Positions 1-12,139 of a DNA stretch of 64,000 nucleotides are shown one piece after another. Where the stretch lies: NCBI GenBank assembly GCA_964247055.1, contig OZ176057.1, positions 2,170,001 to 2,234,000 on the forward strand, in the 5' to 3' direction. How positions within the stretch are numbered: the stretch's first letter is position 1; every line of letters starts with the position of its first letter. The notes under the pieces were generated by a model. It did no database searches and was not told where the DNA came from. It was given only the letters and a program-made list of their open reading frames with translations. The position numbers and the translations under genes were made by a program. This stretch comes from Paragordius varius. Its lineage: Eukaryota > Nematomorpha.

Positions 1-3000
1 GGGAGATGCATTAGCTTTAGATTCCTTGGAAGATTTTTTGGAAATCGGAAGTTTTCAAAGCGAATGCAGTACCAATAAAGCTACTTCAAATTATACCCTA
101 ACTTCTTTTGATAGTGGTGCAGGGCATTTAACATCTCTTAATAGTGAATCTCCGAATCATTCTAATCTATATATAAATAAAGATAAATATACTTACCAAA
201 AGCCTGAATCGAATTATATAATGAATCTTCATGATGATATGCATAAAAGACAGACGATTATGACATATGGGTTTCTAAAAACCCCATCGCCCCCACCCAT
301 AATTGAATATCAATCACTCATTGAAACCAAAGAAGCTAATAAACATTGTATTTATTTTTTATATAAAAACCTGCAGAATTTTTGAAAAAATATTATTTTA
401 GTATTTCTTAATCTTATTTTTTTCACTTCGGGGTAATAGCTGTGCCAATTAAGTGCATTTAATATAACTTATGTTTTTATAGCTTTGGAAACCAAGCTTT
501 CACTCCGCAGACCAGTCAATGAGTTGATAGATCAAGGGATTATACCACGTATATATTTGGTTATAAATTTTTCAAGGTAAATTGTGGAATTAAAAATCTT
601 TTTTAAAGTATAAAATATGAAATATTACTCTTTAAATTTTTGTAATCATTTATATAACAATCGGGCTCATAATGAATTTGATATTTTTTTGTATATTGAT
701 ATATTTCGCTAACTCAAAATGATTCTATATAATTGTAGCGTTGCAAACATCGGGATCTATATATGAAAAACAGCAAAAACTTGAGCGATCTCGCATGACC
801 GACATTCTTAAACAAAAAATTCAACGAAGACCAGACCGAGCTCAATTAGTTCAACAGCACATACTTGAAGGTTAATAACCAATTAATTGTTTAACATTTA
901 TATATCTTAAAAATAATTTTTGAATATTTCAAGTTATTATTACTTTTTACTTTTTTAAATATTGAAGGCATTTAAATATATGCTTTATAAATATATCATT
1001 GATAACCTGTAAATATTTGATATTTTAGAAAACTATAGCCAAAAATGTGTCTATTTATCATAAGATATTGATTATCTAAATCAAAAAATGGAAATTGGTT
1101 CAACTGTTTTTAAATATTGCTATTTTTTTAATTCCCCTTTTTCAATTCTTTGCGTTTTAAATAATTTTTTGCTATAACTATTGTTAGTTTTTACTGTGTA
1201 ATTCCAATAAGTGAATATTTATTATTTGCTTTTGTCATATTTTATGTATCTTTTCCTGGCCAAACATATAATCTACTATCGTTTTTTTTCTATGAAACGA
1301 CAGAGACGTGTTTACTGGACCCACTTGTGGCTCAACAACAGAAACGGCTTAAAAGAGCTCGACTCCGGGAAGATCTCAATGATAAGTTGGCACATAGACC
1401 TGAACGTCAACAACTTGTAAATGCTCATTATCTTATACCTTCTCCGCCTTCGCTAAACTCTTCAAATATCGCTACTGTTTTTACCAACGGTAATCAAAGT
1501 TATGGCGATATTGCTTCAAATAGCAGCATATGTTTCTCGAATGAAAATACTATAAAGTCTTTAACTACTAATGTGTTGCAACAAAATTGGCAAGGCAACA
1601 ATATCATTACAGGAATACACTGTTCTAACCCGCATAATATACCGCAACACAATACTTACGATAATCAATATTGGTTAAACAATTCCGTCTCTAACGGCAA
1701 CAATCGTACTGATAATAAAAATTATGCATCCTCTGATCCACCGAATATTGTTTCAAGTGCCAATACTCATCACCAACCTCATCCTATAAACTATCCATTA
1801 ATACAATCTAGTACGAATCCATATATGGAAAATACAAATTTGCCATCTCATGTTACAATGTCTTCCAATAATGTCTTAAATATGCTGTCTAACAAAAATT
1901 CAGAGCTTTATACCTCCCAACCGTCCAATATGTCGTCATCTTTGTCAAATGTTTCTCATGGGCATTCTAACAAAATTTTTGACGTTGAATTAAAATCTGT
2001 TCAAAATATACCGTTTAATAGGAGCACCTTTGGTAAAAACTTAAATATTATCTTCTTTTTCTATAATCAACTTCTATTAAAAAATAATATAAATATAATA
2101 CTTTTAGGTATTGTATATCGTCTGCTTCCATACCATTTTAGTCAAAAACAACACTATTTCAACCAAACGCAACCTGTTTTCTTTGCTTTTATAATTGTTG
2201 CGTTTGGTTGAAAAAATGTGAAAAAAATGGTGTTTGCTTAAAAAATGCGTCCGGTTGAAAAAATGTTGCTTTTGACTGAAAAATGGTATATCATATAATT
2301 TGATATGGTTATTTTTTTACCAATTGTTAGATCAAAACAAACAGATAGATTTGCGTCAAAATCTATTATTAAATAAAATTGATACACCAAAGCATTCATC
2401 TGATTCAAATACAAAATATCTTGACACATTGTTCACTAAACTATTAGCTCCCTTTAATAAACATGATGGTAGTAATACAGTAATTATCGATCATCAAACT
2501 CCAAAGATAATGTCAAAATCAGTTTATGAAGGCAAACTTATTATTTCGCATGCATCTCACAACTCTCTCGAAACCAATTCTAAATCAATAAATACACTTT
2601 CTATTCCCAATAATATTGTGCGTAAACCAATTAAATTTCATGAATATAAGGGTCCACCAGCACCCCCTCCTTTACCAACTACCAATACTAATAACAAGAG
2701 TATTAATAATCGGACAAAAGCCCAACTTTCTAATCGACATAATGGAAGCACTAATAAAAATTTAAAAGATGGTCTTAAAGCTACTGAAAGTAAATTTAAT
2801 ACTTTTCCCTTTTCCCCACATGACGTTAATTCGAATGAAAATGTGTTAAATGCAAATTATAACACTCAAAATGGCAAATCTCATGATAATCAAAATATGA
2901 CGTTACTGAAATATTTATTATCCCAACTTAACACTACGACTAATGGAACAAATCAACATCTGAGTATAAACAATGGCCAAATTTTATTAAATTCAAATTT

Positions 3001-3548
3001 TATTAACATGAGATCTTTGGTTTCGGAATCAAATTCAAATATGTCCAATGCCTCATTTGAGTCCTCTAACAGCACTCTGGAAAATGTTTCCTCTCATACT
3101 GATATTAATATAAATGATTGTGGAATCTCGATTTTGGAGCAATTAACAGTATTATTTTTTTTTCTATATTATGATTTTTGTTTATTTACATAAAATAATA
3201 TCATTATTATAGGTGTTGGAATTAAAAAATGAATTGAAAAAACGAAATTTAACCGTCTCCGGCCAGAAAATGCAATTAATCCATCGGTTGCAGCCCTTTT
3301 TGCCGGATATTATTGGGTCTAAATTATATCCCAAACTAAAGAATAATAATAATAGCCATGTTATGATTAAAAAACAACCCACTTTTTCCAATCCTAACGA
3401 TAATAATAAAAATAACCAGGATATTATGGCATCAAATCAATTGTCCATTAAACGAAATCATTATATTAGATTGCACAAAGCTAATATTGCTCGATGTGAG
3501 CGGCTATTACTAAAAAAGCGGACGGAATTATCAAATTTGCAGACATGA
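1..3548 (+). CDS. MRTF: Myocardin-related transcription factor (MRTF/MKL-like), 5' end outside window
   Basis: Six exons join in continuous phase: 1..347 (partial, codons from base 2), 483..548, 739..870, 1304..2032, 2331..3148 and 3213..3548, each with GT-AG borders. The product is a G-actin-regulated SRF coactivator. Seen: RPEL1 (LRRPVNELIDQGIIP), whose last exon junction gives IIPPL; RPEL2 (QRRPDRAQLVQQHILE), joined over the next intron to ET as in vertebrate MRTFs; a basic KRLKRARL stretch; RPEL3 (AHRPERQQLVNAHYLIP). Then a long Asn/Ser-rich linker, a conserved KFHEYKGPPAPPP box, and a SAP domain (VLELKNELKKRNLTVSGQKM) split by the last intron. Family knowledge: RPELs bind G-actin, and SAP is a DNA/chromatin-binding motif. 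Only about 75 residues follow the SAP domain, ending in a short basic helix-like stretch, so no long leucine zipper or transactivation domain is visible. The N-terminus lies left of the window. Confidence 0.9.
2131..2288. mobile_element. MITE with TA|CCATTT ends, inside MRTF intron 4
   Basis: The ends form an inverted repeat of about 40 bases: TACCATTTTAGTCAAAAACA on the left mirrors TGACTGAAAAATGGTA on the right. Both ends continue into a second shared block (TTTCAACCAAACGCAAC), which also recurs internally in inverted orientation. TA flanks both sides, as expected for Tc1/mariner-type target sites. It belongs to the same terminal family as the elements at 4029, 8322, 11221, 11591, 13708, 18960 and 49395. 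Confidence 0.8.
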
Positions 3549-4028
3549 ACGATAAAAAATACCAAAAATTAACTATTAAATATAATGATAATCTTTTTTG
3601 TTGAAGCATTTATTAATTACACAGGATAACGGTATTTTGTTCACACATTGACTGCTGTCTAATTTTAACCAATGCAAACTTAAATATTAGTTTGCATTGG
3701 GGTGCATTTATATCTTTTACGGCTTTTTTTGTTAACCTATGAAAATTATTGACAAACTAATATTTATTGTGATTTTTTTGTGTGCTATATTTTTTTTGTA
3801 TTTATAGCCAATTTTAGTTAGTGCTTTATTTAAAGTGTGACTAAAAATTGTTGCATATATTTAATCAATTGGAGTATTAGAATGCTTATAAATTCTATCT
3901 ATTGTGTATATTAGTCTTGAATGTTGACTTTAAATAAAATTTACAGAAAACCTTTTGATTACATTTTTAAAAATAATTTATAGTTAGTTGTAACCAAGTT
4001 TAGCATTTTTTGCGTAGGTAGAAGAATA
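3549..4028. other. Probable MRTF 3' UTR and flank, no gene seen
   Basis: AT-rich sequence directly after the MRTF stop codon. An AATAAA occurs near 3933 (TTTAAATAAAATTTAC), a plausible polyadenylation signal about 385 bases after the stop. No open frame with family similarity is seen. Confidence 0.4.
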
Positions 4029-4350
4029 TACCGATAAATGTTGATTGTTTACCCAATTCAAATTCACCCTTAAACCATTCAAATTCACCCTCTAACAATT
4101 AAAATTCACCCTAAAATTGTGTTTTCGAGATAATATAACGCATCATCAATATTAAATATATCTTAATGGTATAGTTTATTATTTTTTAGTATTATTTTCA
4201 ACAAATTTTTATTTTTTAAAAATAAGTAATTTTTAATTTAAAAAACACATAATTTATTTAGGTTGAATTTAATTTGCTTGAAGGTGAATTTGAATTGTTC
4301 GAAGGTGAATTTGAATCGTTCAAGGGTGAATATGAACTGTAAATGGCATA
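4029..4350. mobile_element. MITE with inverted AATTCACCC arrays
   Basis: The left part carries about three copies of a CAATTCAAATTCACCC unit. The right part carries about four reverse-complement copies (GGTGAATTTGAATTG) and ends CTGTAAATGGCATA. The centre is AT-rich with no coding capacity. Copies of the same subfamily lie at 8322-8562 and 49395-49517. The left terminus is less well preserved than the right. Confidence 0.75.
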
Positions 4351-5167
4351 TCTAATATGTGGATCAAATAAAACTACACAATACGGCATTTCAATTTCAT
4401 TGATATATAAACAGCTTCCGATTAAATATACTATAAATGTAAAAAATATTTATTACAAATTTTTGAGTTTGGTAGATAACTTAGTTTTAGAGGAAAATTT
4501 TGCTTCATTAAGAATTGGAATGATATGGATATGAAAATATTCCGCTCATAAAATATAGCATGTTTGCGTTTTTAAACAAATAATTTTGATTATGCGGCAA
4601 AATGATTGGTATTTTTAAATACTAATAATAACTTATACAAGGACCAATCAATTTGACTTAGTTTTCGTGAGCAGAAATATGTGGATGCTATGTGTTGTGT
4701 TGAACACCCCTGAGTTAGGATTACGGTTAATAACAAACACATAGATAAAACGTAAAATTTAAAGCAAAATGGGAAATGTAATTAAATAATTCATTTTAAA
4801 TAGAGATACAGCAAAATTTACGCAATAAACTTAAAGCTTTTAATTAAGTTTTAGTCTATAACCCAAAACAAAAATGATTATCCGTGTTTTTTCTTTTGAT
4901 TTATATTACTCGCTTTCATGGGAAATACAGTATTTACACCATAAGGACTAATAATTTCCTGCAACGAAATCCATAATTTTAATTAATAATATTTAAATAC
5001 GTTCTTTATGATTTAGTAGGGGATATAAATTGAAAATTTAAATACATCATCCCTTTCTCGCAGCCCAAACTTGTATTAATAAAATTTGAATGGAAAAATC
5101 AGGATCGTTAAATAAAATATTTGTCTTTTACATTTATGCGTATTAATAATCTTAGTATTGTATAGAT
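4351..5167. other. No gene seen
   Basis: AT-rich DNA; the short open frames show no family similarity or codon structure. No RNA gene recognised. Confidence 0.4.
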
Positions 5168-5426
5168 CAGGCGTCTTCAACAGAAATGGCTTCGCGGGCC
5201 GCATTTTTGTCTCGAAAAATCGGGCGGGCTGCATTCTAAATACATATGGGCATTCATAAATAATTTATTTGATTTACCATAAGACTGTAAAATGCAAACA
5301 CAATATAACATTTTTTAGTTCTTGTCAATTGGATAGGCTTATTTAGGAAATTTATTTGAGAAATATGAATTAAATTAAGATTTTATAATATGGATTTTCT
5401 TTTCGCGGAAGTGTTAGCCACTCCTG
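5168..5426. mobile_element. Short hAT-type non-autonomous element with perfect 8-bp TSD
   Basis: The element starts CAGGCGTCTTCAACAGAAAT, has the GC-rich block CTTCGCGGGCCGC near the left end and a matching block near the right end (TTCGCGGAAGTGTTAGCCAC), and ends CTCCTG. It is flanked on both sides by the identical octamer GTATAGAT. CAG...CTG ends with an 8-bp duplication are diagnostic of hAT transposition. No transposase is present. Related copies: 11753, 16724, 17837, 18765, 26037, 33905, 37184 and 55072. Confidence 0.88.
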
Positions 5427-6050
5427 GTATAGATACAAATCATCTGTTCATTTCTTTGGCGTAGAGAATATATTAAAATCTTATACTTTGTATTTGTCTT
5501 AATAAGTCAACATATTTCATTTTAGACAAATGTGAATATTAGGAAAAAATAAGATAAAAACAACAGAAAACTGAAGATTTATATTTTTAGAGGCAACGAT
5601 AATTTTATCATCCTGGATTTTTTTAAATTAACTATAGAGCAATTTTAAATTACCAAATGTCTTCCTTCATAAGTTATTACCGGTTTTACTAAGAGAAGGC
5701 GTCAGAGAAAAATACGCAGACGATTAATTTAATGCATACCATATTTGGTTCATCCCACATAACAACAAACACATATGTTTACCAAAACTAGCCACTATAT
5801 CAGTCATTAATCACGCAGAAGTTTGTGCTTGAAGAGGAACACTTGCGGCACTTGTCATTAGAAGGTAAGGGATGTGGAAAATTATCTCGTAAGCGAAACA
5901 TATGGTACACATGCTCTATCGATTTAAACTGGTGAAAATAAATTCGATTAAAAAACTTAAGAGTTATTAAATGATAATTCAACAAAAACTTAACACAATT
6001 GGCAGAAGCATCACCTGATACAAAAAATAAATAGATGTCCACGAGAAATG
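5427..6050. other. No intact gene; possible left part of mariner fossil
   Basis: Sequence of slightly more mixed composition from about 5700 onward precedes the recognisable mariner transposase remnant. It could hold decayed upstream parts of that element. Nothing else is supported. Confidence 0.3.
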
Positions 6051-6059
6051 GAAAATACC

Positions 6060-6570
6060 AAATAAACTTGATAAATGGGTTTACGTATTTTGCATGAACG
6101 TCAAATCGAAAATCATAAAGTGGAAATCCTGCTTCTACGTCAAATCATTTTTGCATCGAATTACGACGGGTGTAAGCGGAACAAATTGTGTTTATGCTAA
6201 GCCGTTTGATCCACAATAAGGCGAAATCGCTTCGGCAAGAAAACCATGCTCTGTTGTAGGACCAGAGCGGTAGCATAAACTTTTGAGATGCCATAAAATT
6301 GTTATTACACAACATTATCTCTAAAATACCCAATTACCATGCATTAATCGAAAAACAACCGGAAACATGGGATCATGCTACATGACAATGTTTCGTTTAG
6401 CAGAGCAAAACCAGCAACCCTAAAATAGCTTAGATGAGTATTACCGTATTACTCAATTCTCCTATCTAGCGCCATTGACACAACCTCGCAGAGTAGCACT
6501 TTAAGAGTTTCAAAGACGCTGGAAAATGGCTTAACAAATAGCCGCAAATAAACAATCAGCTTTTCTGACC
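6060..6570 (+). pseudogene. Mariner-family transposase fossil
   Basis: Translation across shifting frames gives blocks in the order of mariner transposases: KLDKWV followed by ILHERQIENHKVEILLLRQ (family WVPHEL..NQ..RR.EICSSLL), then FLHRITTG (family FLHRIVTGDEKW), KKTMLC and DQSGS (family KTMLCVWWDQSG), IEKQPETWDHAT, and lastly HFKSFKDAGKWLNK (family FRSYEDVKKWLDSW). Several stops and frameshifts, plus loss of the first catalytic Asp motif, show it is dead. It is less AT-rich than its flanks. The assignment rests on order and spacing of motifs recognised by eye. Confidence 0.75.
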
Positions 6571-8321
6571 CGGTAATCATATATTATTAGAGAGCTAGGC
6601 GAAATATGTAGTTAATGTACAAATGTTGAACAAAAAATATAATTGATTTTCTTTAATTACATGTATTTTTACGGGTCAAATATTAAACATGATTTTTTTG
6701 ATCGGATTATTTAATAATATGTCAACGAAATTCATGTCGTGATATAAATATAATTTATTTACTAATAATATATATTTATGGTCCTCAATAAAAAAATAAA
6801 TCTAATCAAATTTTTTCATTATTTGTTTTTTAAATAACAGGGGGATGAGGCTAAGACTAGCGCATAAAAACAAAAATATGAAAGATTTGGGCGAGGAATA
6901 CATGATGGAATTTAGGCTTATTTGAGTATTATTATTAAAGTTATTATCAAAATCGCTTAAATTTTGCAAGTTTGATTGTATCGTTTTGAGAGTTTGTCCG
7001 GTTTGAATTGACAATATTGATGGCGGTGCTACACCTAAACACAAATTTTAACAAAAAACAAATAACATATGATTTTGTAAAGTGGAAATGAACTAAAATC
7101 ATGAGATATCTAAAATTCAAATTTAAACGACTCACAAAATATTTTATTTTTAATGTTTGATTACAGATGATAATAACATAATGGTAAAATATAATTCGGT
7201 TTTTTATCTTTATACATTGTTTTCTAGAAATTATAGCTATTTTAGAGTTTCAACTTTTTTAATCGCCATCCTAATCACTAACCCATTCTAAATATTGTTC
7301 TTATCGTAAAAATATTTTTCGTTAGTAAAAAGAGTTAACCCAAAAATGTTCCCAAAAAATAAGGTAAGAACGGCACTCCCAACAGAGGACACATTAAATT
7401 AATTAACCAGTTAGGCAATATGGGTGTAATCCGGAGAAATATTATGTAGGAAAGCATATTGTGTCGATGACGAGCAATCTATAAGCAAACAAAAATCAAA
7501 ATTTAAAATATTTTGAACCATTTCAGCACAAAATATTTTAGTGGGCAAGAGTGCAAAAAAGTTTTAATTTTTTGCACACAATTTAAAAAAAATGTTTAAA
7601 TACCAAACATTTTCGATAAAAAATTACATGTTATTACTGATTTTTAAGCTTACTCATAATTATTAAATGTTTTTGTAGAATCTTAGAACAAAATATTAGG
7701 ATTGTAAAAATTCAAGAAAAATACCTTTTGAGAATAAAAACGCAATTTATCACCACATAATTTGTAAATCAATGCGGATGCCAATAACTTTGAGAGCAAA
7801 AAACAACATGCCGAACCAATTGATGCGCACTAATTAAATCTATATGTAATCATTTTTTTACAAAAAAATAATTTTTATTAAAATACCGAGCATATTAGGA
7901 AAAGAGCTAAACCAAATGGATATAGGTATCCGGCTAAGATGCTAAGAAATACTGAACCAGGTATCGCGAATGTCTGTAGGCTAAAAATTATATATTATAA
8001 TTGTTACAATATGTAAGTTGCTATAAATGCTGATAAAACATAAAGATAATAATTATGCTGATATTTGGCAATTAGTTGGCCTAACAATTTAGCTTTAGGC
8101 ACGGTTGTTGGCAAGTTAATCATTGATTTTTCTTCCCTTATATTAAATATATATTTACTTGGACAAAGGTGGAAAATTTATATAAAAATATATTAACAAG
8201 CTAAAGGATGCTAAAAAAATTGCCATCAGAATAACAAATTTTTTTCCATCAGTTTTAGTTGTGCCGTGCATAATTCAAATAGTTACAGTGAAACACATGA
8301 TGGTGCTGATATATCTACATA
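6571..8321. other. No gene seen
   Basis: AT-rich DNA of unassigned origin. Short open frames on the minus strand (6802-7135) overlap each other and show no domain, so they are not called. Confidence 0.35.
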
Positions 8322-8562
8322 TAACATTTACAATTTAAATTTCACCTTTAACAATTCAATTTCACCCTTGAACAATTCAAAACCCTGAAAATAATTATGT
8401 GTTTCCGGGCTAATATAACTTTTCATTAATAAGAAATATATTATTGTGTCATATTATTATTTTTTTTCAGTAATATTAATTTTTAACGAAAATTTATTTA
8501 AGAAAAACACATAATTTATTTTAGGGGGAATTTTTAAGGGTGAATTTAAATTGTAAATGGTA
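8322..8562. mobile_element. MITE with inverted AATTCACC arrays (TACCATTTACA family)
   Basis: The left end TAACATTTACAATTTAAATT mirrors the right end AATTTAAATTGTAAATGGTA. The left side repeats TCACC-TTNAACAATTCAA units. Same subfamily as 4029-4350 and 49395-49517; TA dinucleotides flank it. Confidence 0.8.
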
Positions 8563-8592
8563 TATGTATGAAATTGGTGCTAGAATTTAATT

Positions 8593-9688
8593 TTAACATT
8601 TGAATACACATTCATTTCAGTCCTTTGGTTTAAATTAGGGTCGTTGGATACTCCAATCCTCTTAAAAATTAGATACTTTAAAATATATGGAATAAATTAA
8701 AGCCATGGCCAAAGTTTGCACTTATATAACATTTATGAACGAAAATATAAAAAAATCATTCAAAAATGATATTACTTATTTTAATGTAAACACAAAACTT
8801 TAGCCAACATGAGATGTGTGTATTAGTAAATTATAAATATTACAAAATAAACCACCTTTCTGCTAATGATAGATGAGATTTAAATCAAATTTTTAATTTT
8901 AGCTTAACACTTTGATTCAAATTGGGTATCTAAATACCCCAGACTAAATTTGAGTTAGTATTTTAAAAAACAACTGAAGGAAACAGTCCCAATTTAAATT
9001 AATGCTTCTATCCTAATAATTATATAAATATGCTAAAATATTTAAATAAAATTTTCTTTTGAAAAAAAAGCTCCATGTCAAATTACTTGGCCGCCATTTT
9101 TATTTTACTAAAATTTTGCAAAATATCGTCTTTATTTAATTTTAAGGGTAAAATCAAAGCAATTTTTTGATTTAAATTCCATCTAACATTGATAAAAATA
9201 GAAAAAGCTGTTTATTTTGTATTGTTCTTCAATTCGATGCACGCATGTCACAACTAAATTTTTACCTTTCGGTTTTAGCTTAAATAAGTAATATCAAGTA
9301 TTTTTGAATAAATTTTTTTATATATTTGGGTTTATTAATGTTGTATAAGTGCAAGATTTTCTCATGGTTTCGATTCACTCCATATTTTTTAAAGAATTTA
9401 ATTATAAACAGCGGGGTATTTAACTATCCCAATTCGAAACGAAGGACTAAAATGAGTGTATTGTATCCAAGTGTTAATAAAATAAATACGATATTTTGCA
9501 AAAATGTTGTAAAAAAATATGGCTTTGAAGTATTTTTATATGGAACTTTAAACAAAATTTTATTTAGATTTTTCCGCTTATTATTATGGTTTTTATTAGG
9601 ATAGAAGCATAAATTTAATTTGGGGCCGTTTCTTTCAGTATATCAACTTAAATATTATCTGGGGTAAGATACCGTTTTGAAGTGTTAA
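8593..9688 (+). mobile_element. TTAA-flanked MITE, interrupted by another copy of itself
   Basis: It starts TTAACATTTGAATACACATT and ends CGTTTTGAAGTGTTAA. The halves 8593-8903 and 9478-9688 together match the complete copies at 17255 and 24275. A second copy in opposite orientation (8904-9477) sits between them, bounded by TTAA on both sides. TTAA duplication is typical of piggyBac-type transposition. No transposase is encoded. Confidence 0.8.
8904..9477 (-). mobile_element. TTAA-flanked MITE inserted into a copy of its own family
   Basis: Reads TTAACACTTTGATTCAAATT at the left edge and GTATCCAAGTGTTAA at the right edge. It includes the subterminal palindrome-like TATCTAAATACCCC. Orientation is opposite to the host copy. 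Open frames across it are incidental. Confidence 0.82.
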
Positions 9689-10013
9689 AACTCTTTAAAG
9701 TTTATGATTTACAAGTTATATGGCTTTTATATTAGCGATTTAAAAAGAGACCCACAGAAAAAAATTGTGGGGAATAGATATAACAAAATAATTATTTTTT
9801 TTGAAGCTTGGTTCTTAAAGGTTAAATAATTACATGTAAATAGGATATTTGGACAATCAATTATCACTTTAAAATCCCTCTGTTCATAAAAATACCCAAA
9901 AGATAATGAAGTATTTATATATCTATTTTCAAAATGGCATAAGGGTAATTGTTTAGTTTGTTCCTAATATTTATAAAAACTATTGTATTTAGAGCAAGTA
10001 TTTGGAAAAATCA
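9689..10013. other. No gene seen
   Basis: AT-rich spacer between two TTAA elements; nothing recognised. Confidence 0.4.
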
Positions 10014-10533
10014 TTAACACTTCGATTCAAATTTGGGCATTAAGTGCCAAACTATATCAAAAGATTGAAAGAAACGGTTTCTTCTTAATTTATGCTGCAA
10101 TTCTAATAAAACTAAAAAACTAAGCCAAAATAACCAAATAAAATTTAGTGTTGATAAAAATTTCCTTATTAATTATGTAAAATATGGTGTTTATTGATTC
10201 TAAAGAAATTAAAGCTAATTTTTTAATCAAATCACACCTAACATTGATATAAACAAAAAGGTCGTTTATTTTGGATTATTTTTATTTAGCTAATGCTCAC
10301 GTATCATTATGACTAAATTTTTACCTTACGGTTCTTCCATAAAAGAAATATCACTTTTTTAAAAATAAATCTCCTTTTATATTTCGGCCATCAATGTTAT
10401 GTAAGTGCAAACATTCCCAATGGTTGTAATTTCTTCCATATTTTTCAAAATAATCGATTTCAAATAGGCTTGGATTTCCCAAAGACCCCAATTCGAATCA
10501 GAGACTGTAGTGGATATGTTGTATCCAAGTGAT
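10014..10533 (-). mobile_element. TTAA-flanked MITE, diverged copy
   Basis: Left edge TTAACACTTCGATTCAAATT; right edge TTGTATCCAAGTGATAA, with the terminal TTAA mutated. Internal blocks (ACCTAACATTGATATAAAC, TAAATTTTTACC) match the other copies in the same order. Confidence 0.78.
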
Positions 10534-11220
10534 AATGTGTTTCATTTATATGAAATGGCAAAATCATTGGGTTATTTTTTTATATGCGCTTTGGTCCTCC
10601 GATTGGGTTGAAAAATATTTATTGCCAAGCAAACAAAAAGGATCTGGACAATGTCATCTCCTTCAGCTGATAATTGGCTGCAAATAAACTTTGAACAATT
10701 ATCGGGAAACTATAGATCCATTAATATTCAATAGATTTATTTATTTTATGGAAAGAGTTACAAATTAAATTTGATTGATTAAATCCTGTTTTGAATGGGG
10801 TTTTGGTAAAACGTTTAAGTGCGTTCGCATTGATATCAAGAGCTTATCCGAATACGCCTAGCGCAATTGCACCATTTTTTGAATATGATCCTCAGTTGCT
10901 CACCCCTTGAAGACAAAGCTTAAAAATAAATATGGGCATAGAAGTAAATGATTAGGTGTGTTAAATTTGAAATAGATTTTTGTTTTCAACCTTAGTTCAT
11001 ATCCTACTTAAAATGAAGTTATATTTAAGTTTTGACTTCGAAGCAACCCAAAACTGTAGGTTCATTTAAGTTCAGGGAGGATTTTTTAATTTTTAAGTTG
11101 TGTCCAATGCGAATGCATTTTTTACCAGTTTAACAAAGCTCTGAAAATAGGTTTTTAGAAAATATTGACATTGAACCATTTTTTCACAAAACGCAGGGCT
11201 CTATCCATATGTATTATATA
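10534..11220. other. No gene seen
   Basis: AT-rich sequence; a slightly GC-richer patch at 10800-10920 shows no recognisable coding signal. Confidence 0.35.
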
Positions 11221-11590
11221 TACCATTTCCCAGTCAAAAAAACGTTTTTCCAGTCAATCAAAACATTTTCCCAGTCAATCGAAACGTTTTCCCAATCAAT
11301 AAAAACGTTTTCCCAGTCAATAAAATCGGTTTTATTTTTTATGATAAATATCAAAACAAAAAATAAGTTTTAACCATTATCAGCGTTTTTGTAAAAACAT
11401 AAATATTGAATGACAATTTTCTCAATTATATTCCAATCACAATCATTAATCATTTGTTCTATAAAGGTTATATTTAATGGAATTTGATTTAAGAAAATTA
11501 ATAATTTTTTAATCTATTGATGGTAAGTATATTCTGAGCAAACTTATAAACTTTATAGTTACAGGGAAAATAATAAAATTTTTAAAAATA

Positions 11591-12139
11591 TACCATTTCT
11601 ATCTCAAAGCCATTTAACACTTTAAATAGGTTTATAACGTGTCAAGATTGTCGATATAATATTGTGGGGAAAAAATATCTAAAAAAAACATTTTTTAGAC
11701 AAAAAAGTTTTTGACATAAAAATATTTAATAAAAAAGGATTTTTGACCAAAACAGGGGTGGGTGTCCAACCAACTGGCTTCGCGGGCCGTATTTTTGATT
11801 CAAAAAGCACGGCTTTCCACATTCGAAATATATACGGGCATTCAAAAAAATTTATTCGATTTTAGACATAAGACTGTAAAATATAAGCACATGCCAAATT
11901 TATTCATGTTCGTTGCCATATAGATTTCTTTAGAAAAAATGCGTAAGAATTTTACTAAGAATTTACACGTATATTTTTGCTTATAGATTTCCAAATTTTT
12001 CGCGGGCTGCAGAATCTCGCAGGGTCGCGTGTTGGCTACTCCTGGAATAAAAGATAATTCTATCATATAAATTAGGGTAAAGTTGAATTGTTTAATCCAA
12101 TTTAAAGTGTTTAATAGCCAATTTGAGATAGAAATGGTA
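11591..12139. mobile_element. TIR element, middle layer of the nest
   Basis: The left end TACCATTTCTATCTCAAAGC mirrors the right end AATTTGAGATAGAAATGGTA. The following block ACACTTTAAA mirrors TTTAAAGTGT. It shares the TA|CCATTT terminus with its host but has different subterminal sequence. No coding capacity. Confidence 0.83.
11753..12044. mobile_element. Short hAT-type element, inner layer of the nest
   Basis: Begins CAGGGGTGGGTGTCCAACCA with CTTCGCGGGCCG, and ends TTGGCTACTCCTG with TCGCGGGCTGC nearby. The flanking octamers GACCAAAA and GAATAAAA agree at six of eight positions, consistent with an aged target duplication. Confidence 0.78.

Noticed and set aside
9326-9604. 92-codon open frame
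   Set aside because: It crosses the junction between two nested TTAA elements and has no conserved features.
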